Below, one piece after another: positions 1 through 16,019 of a stretch of DNA of 64,000 nt (its first letter is position 1; the number at the start of each line of letters is the position of its first letter). The stretch covers positions 992,001 to 1,056,000 of the forward strand of contig QUOL01000005.1 in the NCBI GenBank assembly GCA_009761415.1, read 5' to 3'. The position numbers and the translations under genes are program-made. The DNA comes from Sarcomyxa edulis. Lineage: Eukaryota; Basidiomycota; Agaricomycetes; Agaricales; Mycenaceae. Below the pieces are notes generated by a model, which was not told the DNA's origin, made no database searches, and saw only the letters and a list, made by a program, of their open reading frames with translations.

Positions 1-1
1 T

Positions 2-1558
2 TGCGTACCGCTAGATATTCCAGGACGTGGACATATAGGTGCGCCTCCGGATCGCACGGTTGACACCCAAGTTTATGGCCATCATCCCCAACGGTCATGG
101 TGGCGAAGCATATACAATCGAGTATCCCAGAGCGGACCTCCGGTCGATGAAGAGGAGAGAGCACCTGCCATCCCGAAGCCGAAGACGCACAAGTCGAAAT
201 CACGTCATCAGCAGCGTTCCGTCAACGAAGAACGGCCTGACAGGTTTACGTTTGAGTATGACTATGACTTCGATGAACCTCCGCCGCAAAGTATTATCCA
301 AACTTATCGAAGTCAGCATTTTTCAAAGGAGTTGATTCCGTCTGCCACAGAACAAAGAGCATCACATGAAGTTTCCCCTTCCGTCTCGAACGACATACAA
401 TCAGATCGACGGAGTCATCCTCTCACCGTTTCCCCGGATGCCACTTCCTTCCCACTTGTTACTCTCATCCAGCCTTCTACTTCTACACCAGAAATACGCA
501 ATACGAATTCAAGTCAGCCAGGTCCGTCTACACTATCCCCTCCTGATGGATTCACACGCTCTGATAGTCTTCTCGGCCGTGTGTTTCCCTACACTTCGTC
601 CACCTCGCACGACTGCCCAACCGATAGTGGTCATTCAATGCTTTCTGTTTCCCGCGATGGCTGCACCCCTGCTAAAGCCACTCCAAGGGCACGTTTGACT
701 CCTTCAACACCTCTGATAATCGGGGATCGGATGGCTGGGGAACGCAGTACCCCCATGGCTGCTGATCCTCAGGTATCTTCTCCACATTCTCTAGCTGCGG
801 AGTTAATTGTGCAATCACCTACCGCGCGAGTCTCAGATGATCTTCTTCCTTCGACATCCTCCCATCGTCGAGAATCTGCACAGTATCATCCAGATGTTAC
901 TAGACATTCTCCTGCTCCATACGACCAGCCTAACGTTACTGACAGTCATCAAGAACACGTTCCGGGAGAGGCACGACTTCCAGGTAGGGGCAATGATCCT
1001 TCTCGAGGACCGATGAGGAGCAATCTGCGGCGCAGTTCGGCACAAACTTACGATGCCACTTCCAGACGGCCCCGGACACGAGTGTATTCTAACCCCATGT
1101 CACATCCAGATAATATGGCTGCCAATCCCAAACCATTGCAGCCTGCTTACAACCGTCCTCGTGAACGGCGCCGATTGTCAGCACCCATGGATAGTATCCC
1201 TCAACGATCCGTTCCCATCCCAAACCCATCCCGCAATCGACATTCTGTAGACAGTCTAGCCTCTGAAGTCTACGAAGATGCGGGATTATTGTCCAGGTAT
1301 CCCAATATAACTGCGAACCGTCATTCGCACGTGCAGCAGAGGTTGACGAGAGGTCCGACTCGGCATGAGATGCTGAGGTCCCTCGCACAGCCAGTACCTT
1401 TACTGACAGATCGTCGTGCTGGACCCATGCCTGCGAATAGGGGTCCCAATCCCAGAAGAGCACGCTATCCGAACCTCACTGTTCCTCAACCACTTGGAGT
1501 CACCGAACATCCGATCCCCATTCCTGCCAGGCAACGTGGACCAGAGAGACGGAACTGA
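2..1558 (+). CDS. 3' part of a Ser/Pro/Arg-rich disordered protein (partial)
   Basis: The frame is open from base 2 to the TGA at 1556-1558, so about 518 codons of a larger gene are present and the true start lies left of the window. No ATG is needed inside the window: the upstream part (bases 2-331) reads in the same frame, with Trp, Tyr and acidic residues near the left edge followed by a Lys/Arg-rich stretch. The rest is low complexity, rich in Ser, Pro, Thr and Arg and short of hydrophobic runs, as expected for a disordered C-terminal tail. No domain, signal peptide or membrane segment is visible and I do not recognise the family. A nuclear or cytoskeletal regulatory protein would fit the composition, but that is a guess. 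No intron is needed in the visible part. Confidence 0.6.
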   Translation, partial: CVPLDIPGRGHIGAPPDRTVDTQVYGHHPQRSWWRSIYNRVSQSGPPVDEEERAPAIPKPKTHKSKSRHQQRSVNEERPDRFTFEYDYDFDEPPPQSIIQTYRSQHFSKELIPSATEQRASHEVSPSVSNDIQSDRRSHPLTVSPDATSFPLVTLIQPSTSTPEIRNTNSSQPGPSTLSPPDGFTRSDSLLGRVFPYTSSTSHDCPTDSGHSMLSVSRDGCTPAKATPRARLTPSTPLIIGDRMAGERSTPMAADPQVSSPHSLAAELIVQSPTARVSDDLLPSTSSHRRESAQYHPDVTRHSPAPYDQPNVTDSHQEHVPGEARLPGRGNDPSRGPMRSNLRRSSAQTYDATSRRPRTRVYSNPMSHPDNMAANPKPLQPAYNRPRERRRLSAPMDSIPQRSVPIPNPSRNRHSVDSLASEVYEDAGLLSRYPNITANRHSHVQQRLTRGPTRHEMLRSLAQPVPLLTDRRAGPMPANRGPNPRRARYPNLTVPQPLGVTEHPIPIPARQRGPERRN

Positions 1559-3067
1559 TCCCTTTTCCACTATAAACGTTTCTATCCAACTGAATTGCTA
1601 CAACTCTCATGACCTATACGACATCTTTTTACGACCGCTCATGAGTCATGACCGGATACTCCTCTTTCTGCTTTTAGGTTCTTCGTGTGGTACTTGTTCA
1701 ATTTATTCATCTATTTTATCTTGTTCCTTCCCTGCGATACTCTGGTCTCTTATTGCTTATTTTCGTATACCCAAGGCTATCCATTTCTCCGTGAACTTCC
1801 CTGCTGAAAGATCAGCGGCCATCACAAGTGCGTAAATCCTCATCACAGCGATCTCGTACTCAGTCTAACAGATACATCCACCGTTCGTATCCGCCCGTGA
1901 TGCTACCTTGAGGGTACCCTTGCTGACATGCCCAGAGACAGAACTTCATGGTCAATCTCTTCGTGGAAGCTTCAGAGGGAATAGCAAATGTTCAATCGGG
2001 TCTATTGCGGATTCCGTCAATGGCTTCGATTCCTGAGTCAGTTGATGAAGATTTGGGCGCGCGTCTCAGATGTTGGTGTTGCGAGCTCAGCGGCTTTAAT
2101 GCTTCAATGCTTCAATGCTAGTCATATACGGAGAATGCCCGACAGGCCGAGCATGCGGTTGCGTTGAATTGAAGGGAGGGCTGGCGGACAAGGAATAGAA
2201 GGTGAAACATCTGGGAAAGATATCATTGGGGACAAGGGTGTCTCTTGATTGGGAGAATTCGAGAGTCGGAGACACCCGATGCTGCAATAAGTATGACAAT
2301 GCTAAAGCTGCTTTTGGGAAACGGATAGGAATAGATTTGACATACTATTAGTGTAGGGCTTCGCGGATACAAGTGAAAAACCAAATATACATTGGGCACA
2401 TTGGGCACGGGACAGTGCACTGCCATAATTTTGCTGGGGCTGTTGGGGGCACAAAATGATACAGAGAAAACGTCATATACACAAAGTGACGCAGAGATAG
2501 ATATAGTACTTGAGACGGACAGATACCAAGAGCTTACCCAAAACATACTAGTTCAGGTTGAATGTAGAGAAGGAGAGACGAAGAGATGCCGGGTGGATAC
2601 ACTCCCAACGTCTGAGATATGGATTAACATATCCGCAATTGAGGACCCTCGAGGATTTACAGAATGTTTCGCAGACTCGAGAGTCGAGGATATTGTCGTG
2701 GGTCGAAGCATAGGGTTCCGGTGAGGACGTTGTAGCACTAGTGGAACAGAAAGCCTTACTGTCAGAACCACGGTACTTTGGCAGTGATGTACATCGGGTC
2801 GCGGGGGATCTTAGAGGGATCCTGATGAAGCATCTATCACAATTGATGCTCGTTGCCATATCCTGGTGAGTCGAATTGAGTAGATACTTGGGTTTCATCG
2901 TCGTAAGGCTCGGAGGGCTCACCGTGGTATCAAACCGACCATAGCTGTCCTGTTTTCCTGGATGGTCATCGCGACGATCCAGAAAAAAAATACGTGCGTT
3001 TCAAAGTTCTCGCACATCTCGAAGATACGGTCGCCACCGCTTATACTTACATGGGCGACGATATAAA
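1559..3067. other. intergenic stretch without a supported gene
   Basis: Short open frames occur on both strands but none has a convincing start, splice pattern or recognisable domain. The minus strand at 2553-2922 has two overlapping Ser/Thr-rich frames that could be a downstream exon of the doubtful gene at 3068-3479, but nothing decides this. Confidence 0.5.
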
Positions 3068-3479
3068 TCAGGAGAGAAAATCTAGTGCTTTTGATGGAGA
3101 CCCCTTCTCGATTGCTCTATCGTTGAGAGTGAAAATTGCCATTTCTATGGTCTGAAAGAGGAGATGATGATTTGCTACCACTTGTTCCGCCGGTGTGGCG
3201 GGAACGGAAGCATTTTCTGGGCCAATTTCAAATTTCAAAAATCTAAAAAATGTATGTACCTGAGTCCTCCTCGCCCATGTGTAGCGATTGCGGTGACCGT
3301 TCCTTGTATGATGTTCCCCGAACTTCCGATTATTGTCTCGACATCCTCCAAGGTCGTCCGAGTCGCCGCAGTAGGAATCCACGGTCTTTGCGTATGGCCG
3401 AATAGTCTACGCACAGTCAACGTTCCTCGGAGTGCTGTCTGTCAATTAGCGCAGTCTTGACGTTAGCTACTCCAGCCAT
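3068..3479 (-). CDS. doubtful small hypothetical gene
   Basis: On the minus strand an ATG at 3479 is followed by an open frame with protein-like composition, broken by stretches that look like introns. One possible model splices out a very short 32-nt intron (GTAGCT...GACAG) near the start and a second intron beginning GTACAT near 3260, ending TTTCTC-TCC-TGA near 3068. This gives roughly 100 residues with an internal segment containing TTLEDVETIIGSSGNII. I do not recognise it. The gene may continue to lower coordinates through further introns, or the whole model may be chance. It lies just upstream of the ABC transporter gene and is divergent from it. Confidence 0.22.
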
Positions 3480-3714
3480 CATCTACATCATCATATCATC
3501 ATACAAATTCTTCAAAACCTCGGTGAGAGTGAACATGGCATCCATCTAGGGTACCTCCATTCCCCCACCGAGCTGCGCGGCCCAAATCGATGATGGGGAC
3601 AACACATGGTTACGAAACCACCAACTCCAAACTGTCGTACGTGCAAGTATATAGATAAGTGTTCCATTAGGCTGCGGGGCCTGGTCTGGCCTGGTCCCCG
3701 CCAGTCCCGCTCGC

Positions 3715-3722
3715 TTATAATA
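3715..3722 (+). promoter_or_regulatory. TATA-like element of the ABC transporter gene
   Basis: TTATAATA lies about 100 bp before the chosen ATG at 3820, a usual spacing for a fungal TATA box plus short leader. A second AT-rich motif (TATATAGA) lies about 65 bp further upstream. Confidence 0.35.
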
Positions 3723-3819
3723 CGAGTCTTATACGACCGTATCACGACGCGTCAGTAACCCCATTGTACACCCTCTTTTCTTTGTTTCATATTCTGTGGC
3801 CACTCAGAGTCTTCCCTCG

Positions 3820-9795
<5,976 letters not shown>

Positions 9796-10443
9796 GCAGG
9801 GAGGCTTGATTTTCCATTCTGTATCTCGCATATATGCGTACATTCCTCCAATTTTATCATTATATATATATCCTGACTTACTTAGTGTATAGATCTCTTC
9901 ATACTGCGTTCACAGTCTTTATATACGTACTACTTGTGTTCTGTACCATAATATTTCCAAGTTGCCCACTTAAAAGTCGCGCGGCCCCATATATATCATC
10001 GTTTTGCAGGTCTCCTGGTTCCTCCCAACTTGACCCGCATCCGTTACTGCTAAACAACTGTTTTGTCGAGTACCAGTGGCTCCAGTGGTAGTGTTTCTAA
10101 TGCACTCCAGACGTTCATTTTCAATGTTCAGGTTCAAGTACATATGCTTTCACATTCCGAGTTCGAGGTTGTGTCGGACATTTTAACATTTATGACACAG
10201 CTACCAAAGAGAACTTCCAGCTCTACAGAGTCTAATACAATATACACCCCTATCGGCAGCTCAAGAATTGCGACACCTCATACCTATACACATATCACGT
10301 TGGCCCAGAATTGCCGTCCACGTGGATTTCCCCGCTTGGAAGCGAACTCTCATGTGTGATTTGGCCTGCGGTGCTATGTTTGATCGTCGAGCGCTGAGCG
10401 ATCATTGCAAAAGACAACGAGGCATCCGCTGTACTGTCCTGCC
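9796..10443. other. intergenic region between ABC and MFS genes
   Basis: AT-rich (several TATATA runs near 9862) with no supported gene. It probably holds the ABC gene terminator and the MFS promoter; both genes run on the plus strand. Confidence 0.5.
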
Positions 10444-12528
10444 ATGGTCGATGTCCCTCTTCAAGGAAGACACTCGGTCCTTGATACAATGGACTCCGAA
10501 GAGACCCCTCTCATCGACACATCATCTCAAAACTTGAAGCACCCATGGTACTCGCTCTCGCGTTATTCTCCAGTTTCTCTCATCATCCCGATAGCTGTAG
10601 CATGTCGTCTATCCATGCTCTTACCATCAACCACTACCTTTGATCTAATCCACCAACTCATATGCAGACTTTGGTATGCGAAGCACGGTAAACCAGGTGA
10701 CATCCCCCCTAGTGGGCATATGCCCGACGCGTTGTGCTCTATCCCACCTATCGATAAGAACTATGCCACGGCTTTGACTTTAATGGGTCTCGTTGATGGC
10801 GTTGGATGTGAGTGTCGACCTCTATTCATGTCTCGTATATGCTAATATTGATACTATTCGATCTTCAGTGATGGTTGGATACAGCGTAGTCAGCTTCTTG
10901 GCGTCTCGATTTGGGCGCAAACCCGCCATCCTCCTTGTCCTTGGTATCAGCATCGCTGGAGACGTTTTTCTCATCAGTTCAAGTGCCTTCAACCCTCTAG
11001 TTGAGCTGGTGCTCGCCATACTCTGGGTGCTATGTCTGTCGTTGACAAACCCACTCATTCTCGCCTACGTTGTCAACTTGTATATCATTGATCTAGTTGA
11101 CGCCGAAGAGAGGTGTGTAGTCTTCGCGTCTCGAATTGCACGGGGACTAAGACTGTCACAGAACATCGTCATTAAGTTACTTATCTGGCTGGGCATTCTT
11201 AGGTATGCTACAGAAATACCCTCCCTTGCTGATTTCTGATGTCTCCTAGGCGGCGCTCTTTCCTTCAGTTTCGGGGGCCTTATTACTACTACTTCTTCGA
11301 ACCCCCTCCCCGTATATTATATAGCCGCTGGGATCATGGCCACTGGATGGATTTATATTGTCTCTATCCTTCCCGAATCCTTCCCAGTCGAGAAACGCCT
11401 GGAACTCCGTCGGCAGCGCCAGATAGCTAATGCGGCGCTAACAGTAGATCCACAGCATCACAGAGCAAAACGGTTCTTTCATACGCTCGCTATCCCGCTC
11501 GCTATCCCGCTTGAGCCTCTAAAGCAACTCAAGCCGACCCGGCACGTCAATACCGGCAAGAGGAACTGGAGACTCGTATTCTGTGCGATTCATATCTTCC
11601 TTGCGAATATGGGAGACAGTTATGCCGTCGTGTCCATGATTCTGTTCCTCACAACGCGGTACAATTACACACCTGCTGAGGTGCGTCAGTCCGTCTCTCC
11701 CCGCTAGTCATATTGCATGCTCATGCTACAATGTATATGTGTAGACTGGCTATGTTCTAACGACTCTCAATTTAACACAAGTCTTCGTACTGACCGTCAT
11801 CGTTCCATTCGTTGTCCGGAGCCTCCGGCCTCTCTACAAACGCCGGGCGCATTTATCCTCTAATGAAGCCCTTGAAGACGAAGACACGGTGACAGAGGCT
11901 TCGGACCATCTAGACGTTCACATTACATTCATTTCATGGACTATTGAAGCATTTGCGTACATAGTCCTGGGAACGACGAATAAGAGAATCACGCAGCTCG
12001 CCAGTGCGTTTCAAGTATGCTACCTTGGTCCCAATTCAATACTGACATCTGGCTGAATATAGCTGTCGTGCTTCTGGGTTTCGGTGCCGGGAGAACACCT
12101 GTGTTCAGAAGCTTGGTGGCGACTTCGGTAGATCCGTTGAAGCAAGGTTAGTTTCCTGACCGCCCCTACGTCTGTCGCTAATACTCGACCATGATTACGC
12201 GCAGGGGAAGCTCTGGCAGCCATTGAGATTATAGGCAGTTTTGGCTCGTTTTTGTCGCCTATTGTCATGGGCAGCATCCTCACATCGTGCGTATCTTTCC
12301 ATCCTCGTCCGTGTTCCAAGTATGCTCATCCCTGTATATATATAGGACGATCTCGACTCGCCCGCAATTAGTGTTCTATGTTCATGGTGTATGTTCACCA
12401 CTGCTGAATTTATTCTGAATGGTGATGTCCTAACCTTCTTCGCACCATAGATTGTCGTGTTGGTAGCTGCCAGTGTCTTGCTCCTCATACGGGACTCCGA
12501 CCGATACCAAAAACCCCATGAAGATTGA
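10444..12528 (+). CDS. major facilitator superfamily transporter
   Basis: Nine exons sum to 1626 nt, giving 541 residues. The N terminus is short, acidic and cytosolic with a PWY motif before the first membrane helix, as in a fungal MFS clade of H+-coupled small-molecule carriers. The segment around [14 protein letters not shown] is the loop 2-3 MFS signature (G-x-x-x-D/S-R-x-G-R-R/K). A hydrophilic loop near residue 230-300 separates the two halves and helix-rich segments follow to a charged C terminus. ATG 10444 is the first in frame; ATG 10489 ([10 protein letters not shown]) is an equally plausible start. It sits between the ABC exporter and the peptide precursor, so uptake or export of the cluster product is a reasonable inference. 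The substrate cannot be read from the sequence. Confidence 0.85.
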
Positions 12529-12955
12529 TCATGTGACTTTCCAATCTATCTCGAACGGTGATTGTGTTGCGTACGTGTTTGTAGGTGTGTTTGTATAGAC
12601 GGCACTCCAATGGTACAGCATTTAGGGTACTACATTCCTCAGACTTGTCACCTCTTATAATAAATTCGTGTAATGGTTCTATATTCGACGGTTGACAAAG
12701 TCAAAAACACTCCTTTGGTCTGAGAAGGACAAGAAAATGAAAATCATGCAGCATAATAATTGTACAACAAATTCCTTATCAATCGACTATCAACTACCTC
12801 CTCGAATCCAAGACAAACGATCACGCGAGCGGTACCGATGCAGTTCACCGATTCCTTTCCACCGAGAACGCTGTTGACGAGGATGGTTAATAGGGGTAGA
12901 AGGGAAAGAAGCAGCCACTTACTCAGAATCGCACGTGCATGCGTTAAGGAACCCC
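12529..12955. other. convergent 3' regions of MFS and precursor genes
   Basis: About 430 bp between the MFS stop and the precursor stop on the opposite strand. No gene is supported; both 3' untranslated regions must lie here. Confidence 0.5.
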
Positions 12956-14059
12956 CTAATCCTCACGCTTTCCATAGTTGGATTGAATGTCATCCGTAAA
13001 CTCTTCAGGCGCTGGGAAAACAAGATAAGGATCAATGATTCGATCAAGATTAGTGCAAGAAACTTACAGCGGCCGTAGTTCGACTGGATATCGTCGGTGA
13101 ACTCTTCACGCTTTCCGTAGTTCGATTGAATGTCATCAGTGAACTCCTCGCGTTTGCCGTAATTCGACTGAATGTCATCGGTGAATTCCTCACGTCCGTA
13201 ATTCGACTGGATATCGTCAGTGAACTCTTCTGGAGCTATGACCAGACGAGATAAGTTGAGGGTTCAATGGATCATTAATGGGAGCTTACAGCGGCGGCCA
13301 TAGTTGGATTGGATGTTGTCGGTGAATTCCTCGCGCTTCCCGTAGTTGGACTGGATGTCATTGGTGAATTCCTCGCGTTTTCCGTAGTTGGACTGAATAT
13401 CATCGGTGAACTCCTCACGCTTGCCGTAGTTAGACTGAATTTCATCAGTAAACTCCTCAGGAGCTAGAGATTGGAGGGGAAATTGAGCACATCGAATTCT
13501 TGTATGAGTACGATGTGGAGACTTACAGCGGCCATAGTTAGACTGGATGTCGTCGGTGAATTCCTCGCGTTTGCCGTAATTGGACTGAATATCGTCGGTG
13601 AACTCTTTACGTTTGCCATAATTGGACTGAATGTCGTCAGTAAATTCTTCGGGAGCTACAAAGAGGAATATCAGGCTGCAATCGAGCTATCAATTGAAGC
13701 ATGAATGATTTACAGCGACGACGACGACCGTAGTTAGACTGAATGTCGTCGGTGAACTCCTCGCGTTTTCCATAGTTAGATTGAATATCGTCCGTGAATT
13801 CCTCTCGCTTGCCGTAATTAGACTGTATGTCGTCCGTGAAGTCGGGCTCGTATGAGAATCCTCCTAGATTGACCGTGAGGAAACGAAGGAGGAGTGCGTG
13901 TTGTATCAGACTTACGGGCACGACTCAAGCCTAGACATAAGGTCAGCGAGCTGTGTTGTACAATGAAGTCTGTAGGGACATACCAGTCTCCGAGAACGGT
14001 AGAGCAGCTGCCATTGTGACGAGTGGCACAAGAGTAGCAAAAATGAGGGTGAGCTGCAT
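12956..14059 (-). CDS. secreted repeat precursor peptide (dikaritin-like RiPP precursor candidate)
   Basis: Seven exons (76, 15, 150, 129, 174, 168 and 56 nt) sum to 768 nt, giving 255 residues. Residues 1 to about 20 form a signal peptide (MQLTLIFATLVPLVTMAAA, cleavage near ALP). After a leader of about 17 residues come fifteen copies of a 12-residue core, E-E-F-T-D-D-I-Q-S-N-Y-G. Most are followed by Lys-Arg, the Kex2 site; at four exon ends the separator is Arg-(Arg)n-Ser-Pro, and one is a single Arg. Variants are few: TDEIQ, TNDIQ, TDNIQ, one K-E-F and a first copy D-F. Synonymous codons differ freely between copies while the peptide is held. Dikaritin precursors (ustiloxin, phomopsin, asperipin) share this layout of signal peptide plus KR-bounded repeated cores with Tyr. 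It is adjacent to two UstYa-like genes. A repeated signalling or structural peptide is the alternative. Confidence 0.88.
12962..13843 (-). repeat. fifteen 42-bp coding repeats in four intron-separated blocks plus one
   Basis: Units of about 42 bp encode EEFTDDIQSNYGKR. Exons 3 to 7 carry 3, 3, 4, 4 and 1 units. Introns 3 to 6 all interrupt the same Ser codon (phase 1) of the R-S-P spacer, so whole exon-plus-intron blocks seem to have been duplicated. Confidence 0.9.
13916..13930 (-). other. 15-nt microexon of the precursor gene
   Basis: Encodes G-L-S-R-A between introns 13931-13983 and 13864-13915. It joins the signal-peptide exon to the repeat exons, and the total of 768 nt depends on it. 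Confidence 0.7.
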
Positions 14060-14993
14060 CTTTGATTGGGTGAAGGTGGAGTGAAGTTACGATGAGACAC
14101 AAGGAGGGAGTCAAGGGATTGGATTCAAACGAAAAAAAAAAATTGGGCTTTAATAGGGATTCATGGATTTGATGACCTTGAATGGTTTGTTTTCCGGGGT
14201 CGGAGGTAATTACTCAAGATCGCGCATATGGTATGTGACTAGGGGTTCTTGGAGCGAAACCAAGATAAACCTTCACAGCATAGCGATCAGGTCTACATAC
14301 AGCATGGGTGACCGGAACGGTGATGTACGTGTGGCGTGATGGAATAGAAGAGAAGTAGACGGACCAATTGGGATAGTAAAAAGTGGGGTTCTATCTGATT
14401 CGCGCAAGGTTCGTGCGAAGAATCAAAAGTAAAATTAGAATGTGTAAATGAGGGTACGGTGATGTTGTACTCCGGACTTGCAGCGGTGTGAGTTTCAAGC
14501 AAGTTGCAACGAAGTGGAGTGACTTAGTGACTTGATGTGTGACTTGATGTGTGACTTGATGGTGATGGTGCTGTTTGGCTGTAGCGCTGCCAATCCGTCC
14601 TAATCCGGCGATCGAATATCATCGATAACGCGTCTTGTCCTAATCGCTCCCAGTGGTTCTCATCCAAGGCTCACATACTCCTGATCCTATCACATAGGTC
14701 TCGGATCCTGAAATGTCACCTGCCCTGGCCTATCTTCTCCCCCTCCGTATGGTTCACTCCCCGACTTTGTCTTTAGAATAGAACCGGCGATAGCGATCTC
14801 TCTGACTCTCTGAATCGGTACTCTATGAGTTTTCCATCAGACCGATGGTTCCATCATAAGCTTCCACGGTACGTATACCGGCTTACCTGAGATTCGCACC
14901 CTTTCCATGCAGACCTGGTGTAAATGGATCGAGAAATATCGTCGGGAACTATTGTTGTGCTTTAGCTTGTCTTTGGACCCCCCCACATCTGCG
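14060..14993. other. divergent promoter region between precursor and first UstYa gene
   Basis: The precursor runs left and the oxidase runs right from this 930-bp stretch, so they may share regulatory sites. A 12-bp direct repeat, TGACTTGATGTG, occurs about three times in a row at 14528-14563. Another short tract near 14560 has GGTGATGGTG. No coding sequence is supported. Confidence 0.5.
14148..14155 (-). promoter_or_regulatory. TATA-like element of the precursor gene
   Basis: On the minus strand TATTAAAG lies about 90 bp upstream of ATG 14059, followed by a T-rich run. Position and sequence fit a core promoter. Confidence 0.4.
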
Positions 14994-16019
14994 ATGCCTT
15001 CCTCTGCCAAATATTCTCGCTTGGATCAACTGAATGACATTGAGAATAATCAGCAAGCTACTACGAAGTCGTGGTACCGCCTTTGGCCGTGGATAACACA
15101 CACAGCTCTATTCTGCCTATACTCTCTTGCATTCCTTACTTACGCTAGTCGCCTCCGGGGAGTCCCAACGACTGACCAGTGCGTAGGGCTGCTCTCGACG
15201 TATTGTGCGTTTTGTGTTTCGGTGTCTCTCTAACTATCTGATCGTTATACCGTTGAAAGCACCGGCTCATGAATCTGTCACGTACCATACTGTACGGTTC
15301 AATGGAACTCTCAACTTCCCCTCTCCTTACTCCGGCCGTCCCACTCCGGAGCTGGATGCCGCCTGGGACAGGATTACAACGAATAATTCATGCGAGTGTT
15401 TCTATACAATTTCTTCGTACAATAATCTGAACTGTCCTCTCAAGTGCGACCCATTCGCGTCTCTGACGACGTACTCCAGAAGGTGAACAAAGCTGGCAGA
15501 CTCTCAAACGTCCGCTACCATCCAGAAGATGGCGGAGAGAGCATGAGTACAATCGAAGTATTCCATCAATTGCACTGTCTCGTAAGTGTGCACTGTTCTG
15601 ACCTCCTCGACATGATATATTCTGACTCTATTCACTAGAACATGCTTCGAAAGTACACATACCCGGATGACTATCCCGCCCTTCAGGATCTATGGCGTAC
15701 CCGACCCGAGTTTATACGAAGCCACTTAGGTACACGATACAAAAGTTGTCCATGTTCATCAGGGTTCACTGACATGGGCCATCTAGACCATTGTGTGGAG
15801 ATTATTCGACAGAACCTCATGTGCGCGTCGGACACAGGGGTAATTACTTACGACTGGATACAAGGATGGGATCTTCCTTTCCCCGATTTCAATACTTGGC
15901 ACAAGTGCAGAAACTTTGATGAGGTCCTGGACTGGAGCGAGAAGAATAGGGTGCATGTTCCGAAAGAGCGATTGACGAGGATGGGTTACGAGATTGATTT
16001 AAGTGAACCACCTAAATAA
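14994..16019 (+). CDS. UstYa-like (DUF3328) oxidase A
   Basis: Five exons (14994-15204, 15260-15397, 15445-15581, 15639-15729, 15787-16019) sum to 810 nt, 269 residues. A short polar N terminus is followed by one membrane helix (about residues 30-52), giving a type II membrane protein with a lumenal domain. The two HxxHC motifs that define the family are present: HQLHC and, in the last exon, HLDHC followed by VEIIRQNLMC. UstYa proteins carry out oxidative cross-linking or related oxidations of fungal RiPP core peptides. ATG 14994 (MPSSAKYSRL) was chosen because it gives the usual cytosolic N terminus; an upstream in-frame ATG at 14907 would add 29 residues. It is divergently transcribed from the repeat precursor and paralogous to the gene at 17842. 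The second intron donor (GTTTCT) is the weakest call. Confidence 0.92.

Noticed and set aside
12962..13843. CRISPR-like or non-coding minisatellite
   Set aside because: The 42-bp repeats stay in frame, encode a constant peptide with synonymous variation and connect by splicing to a signal peptide.
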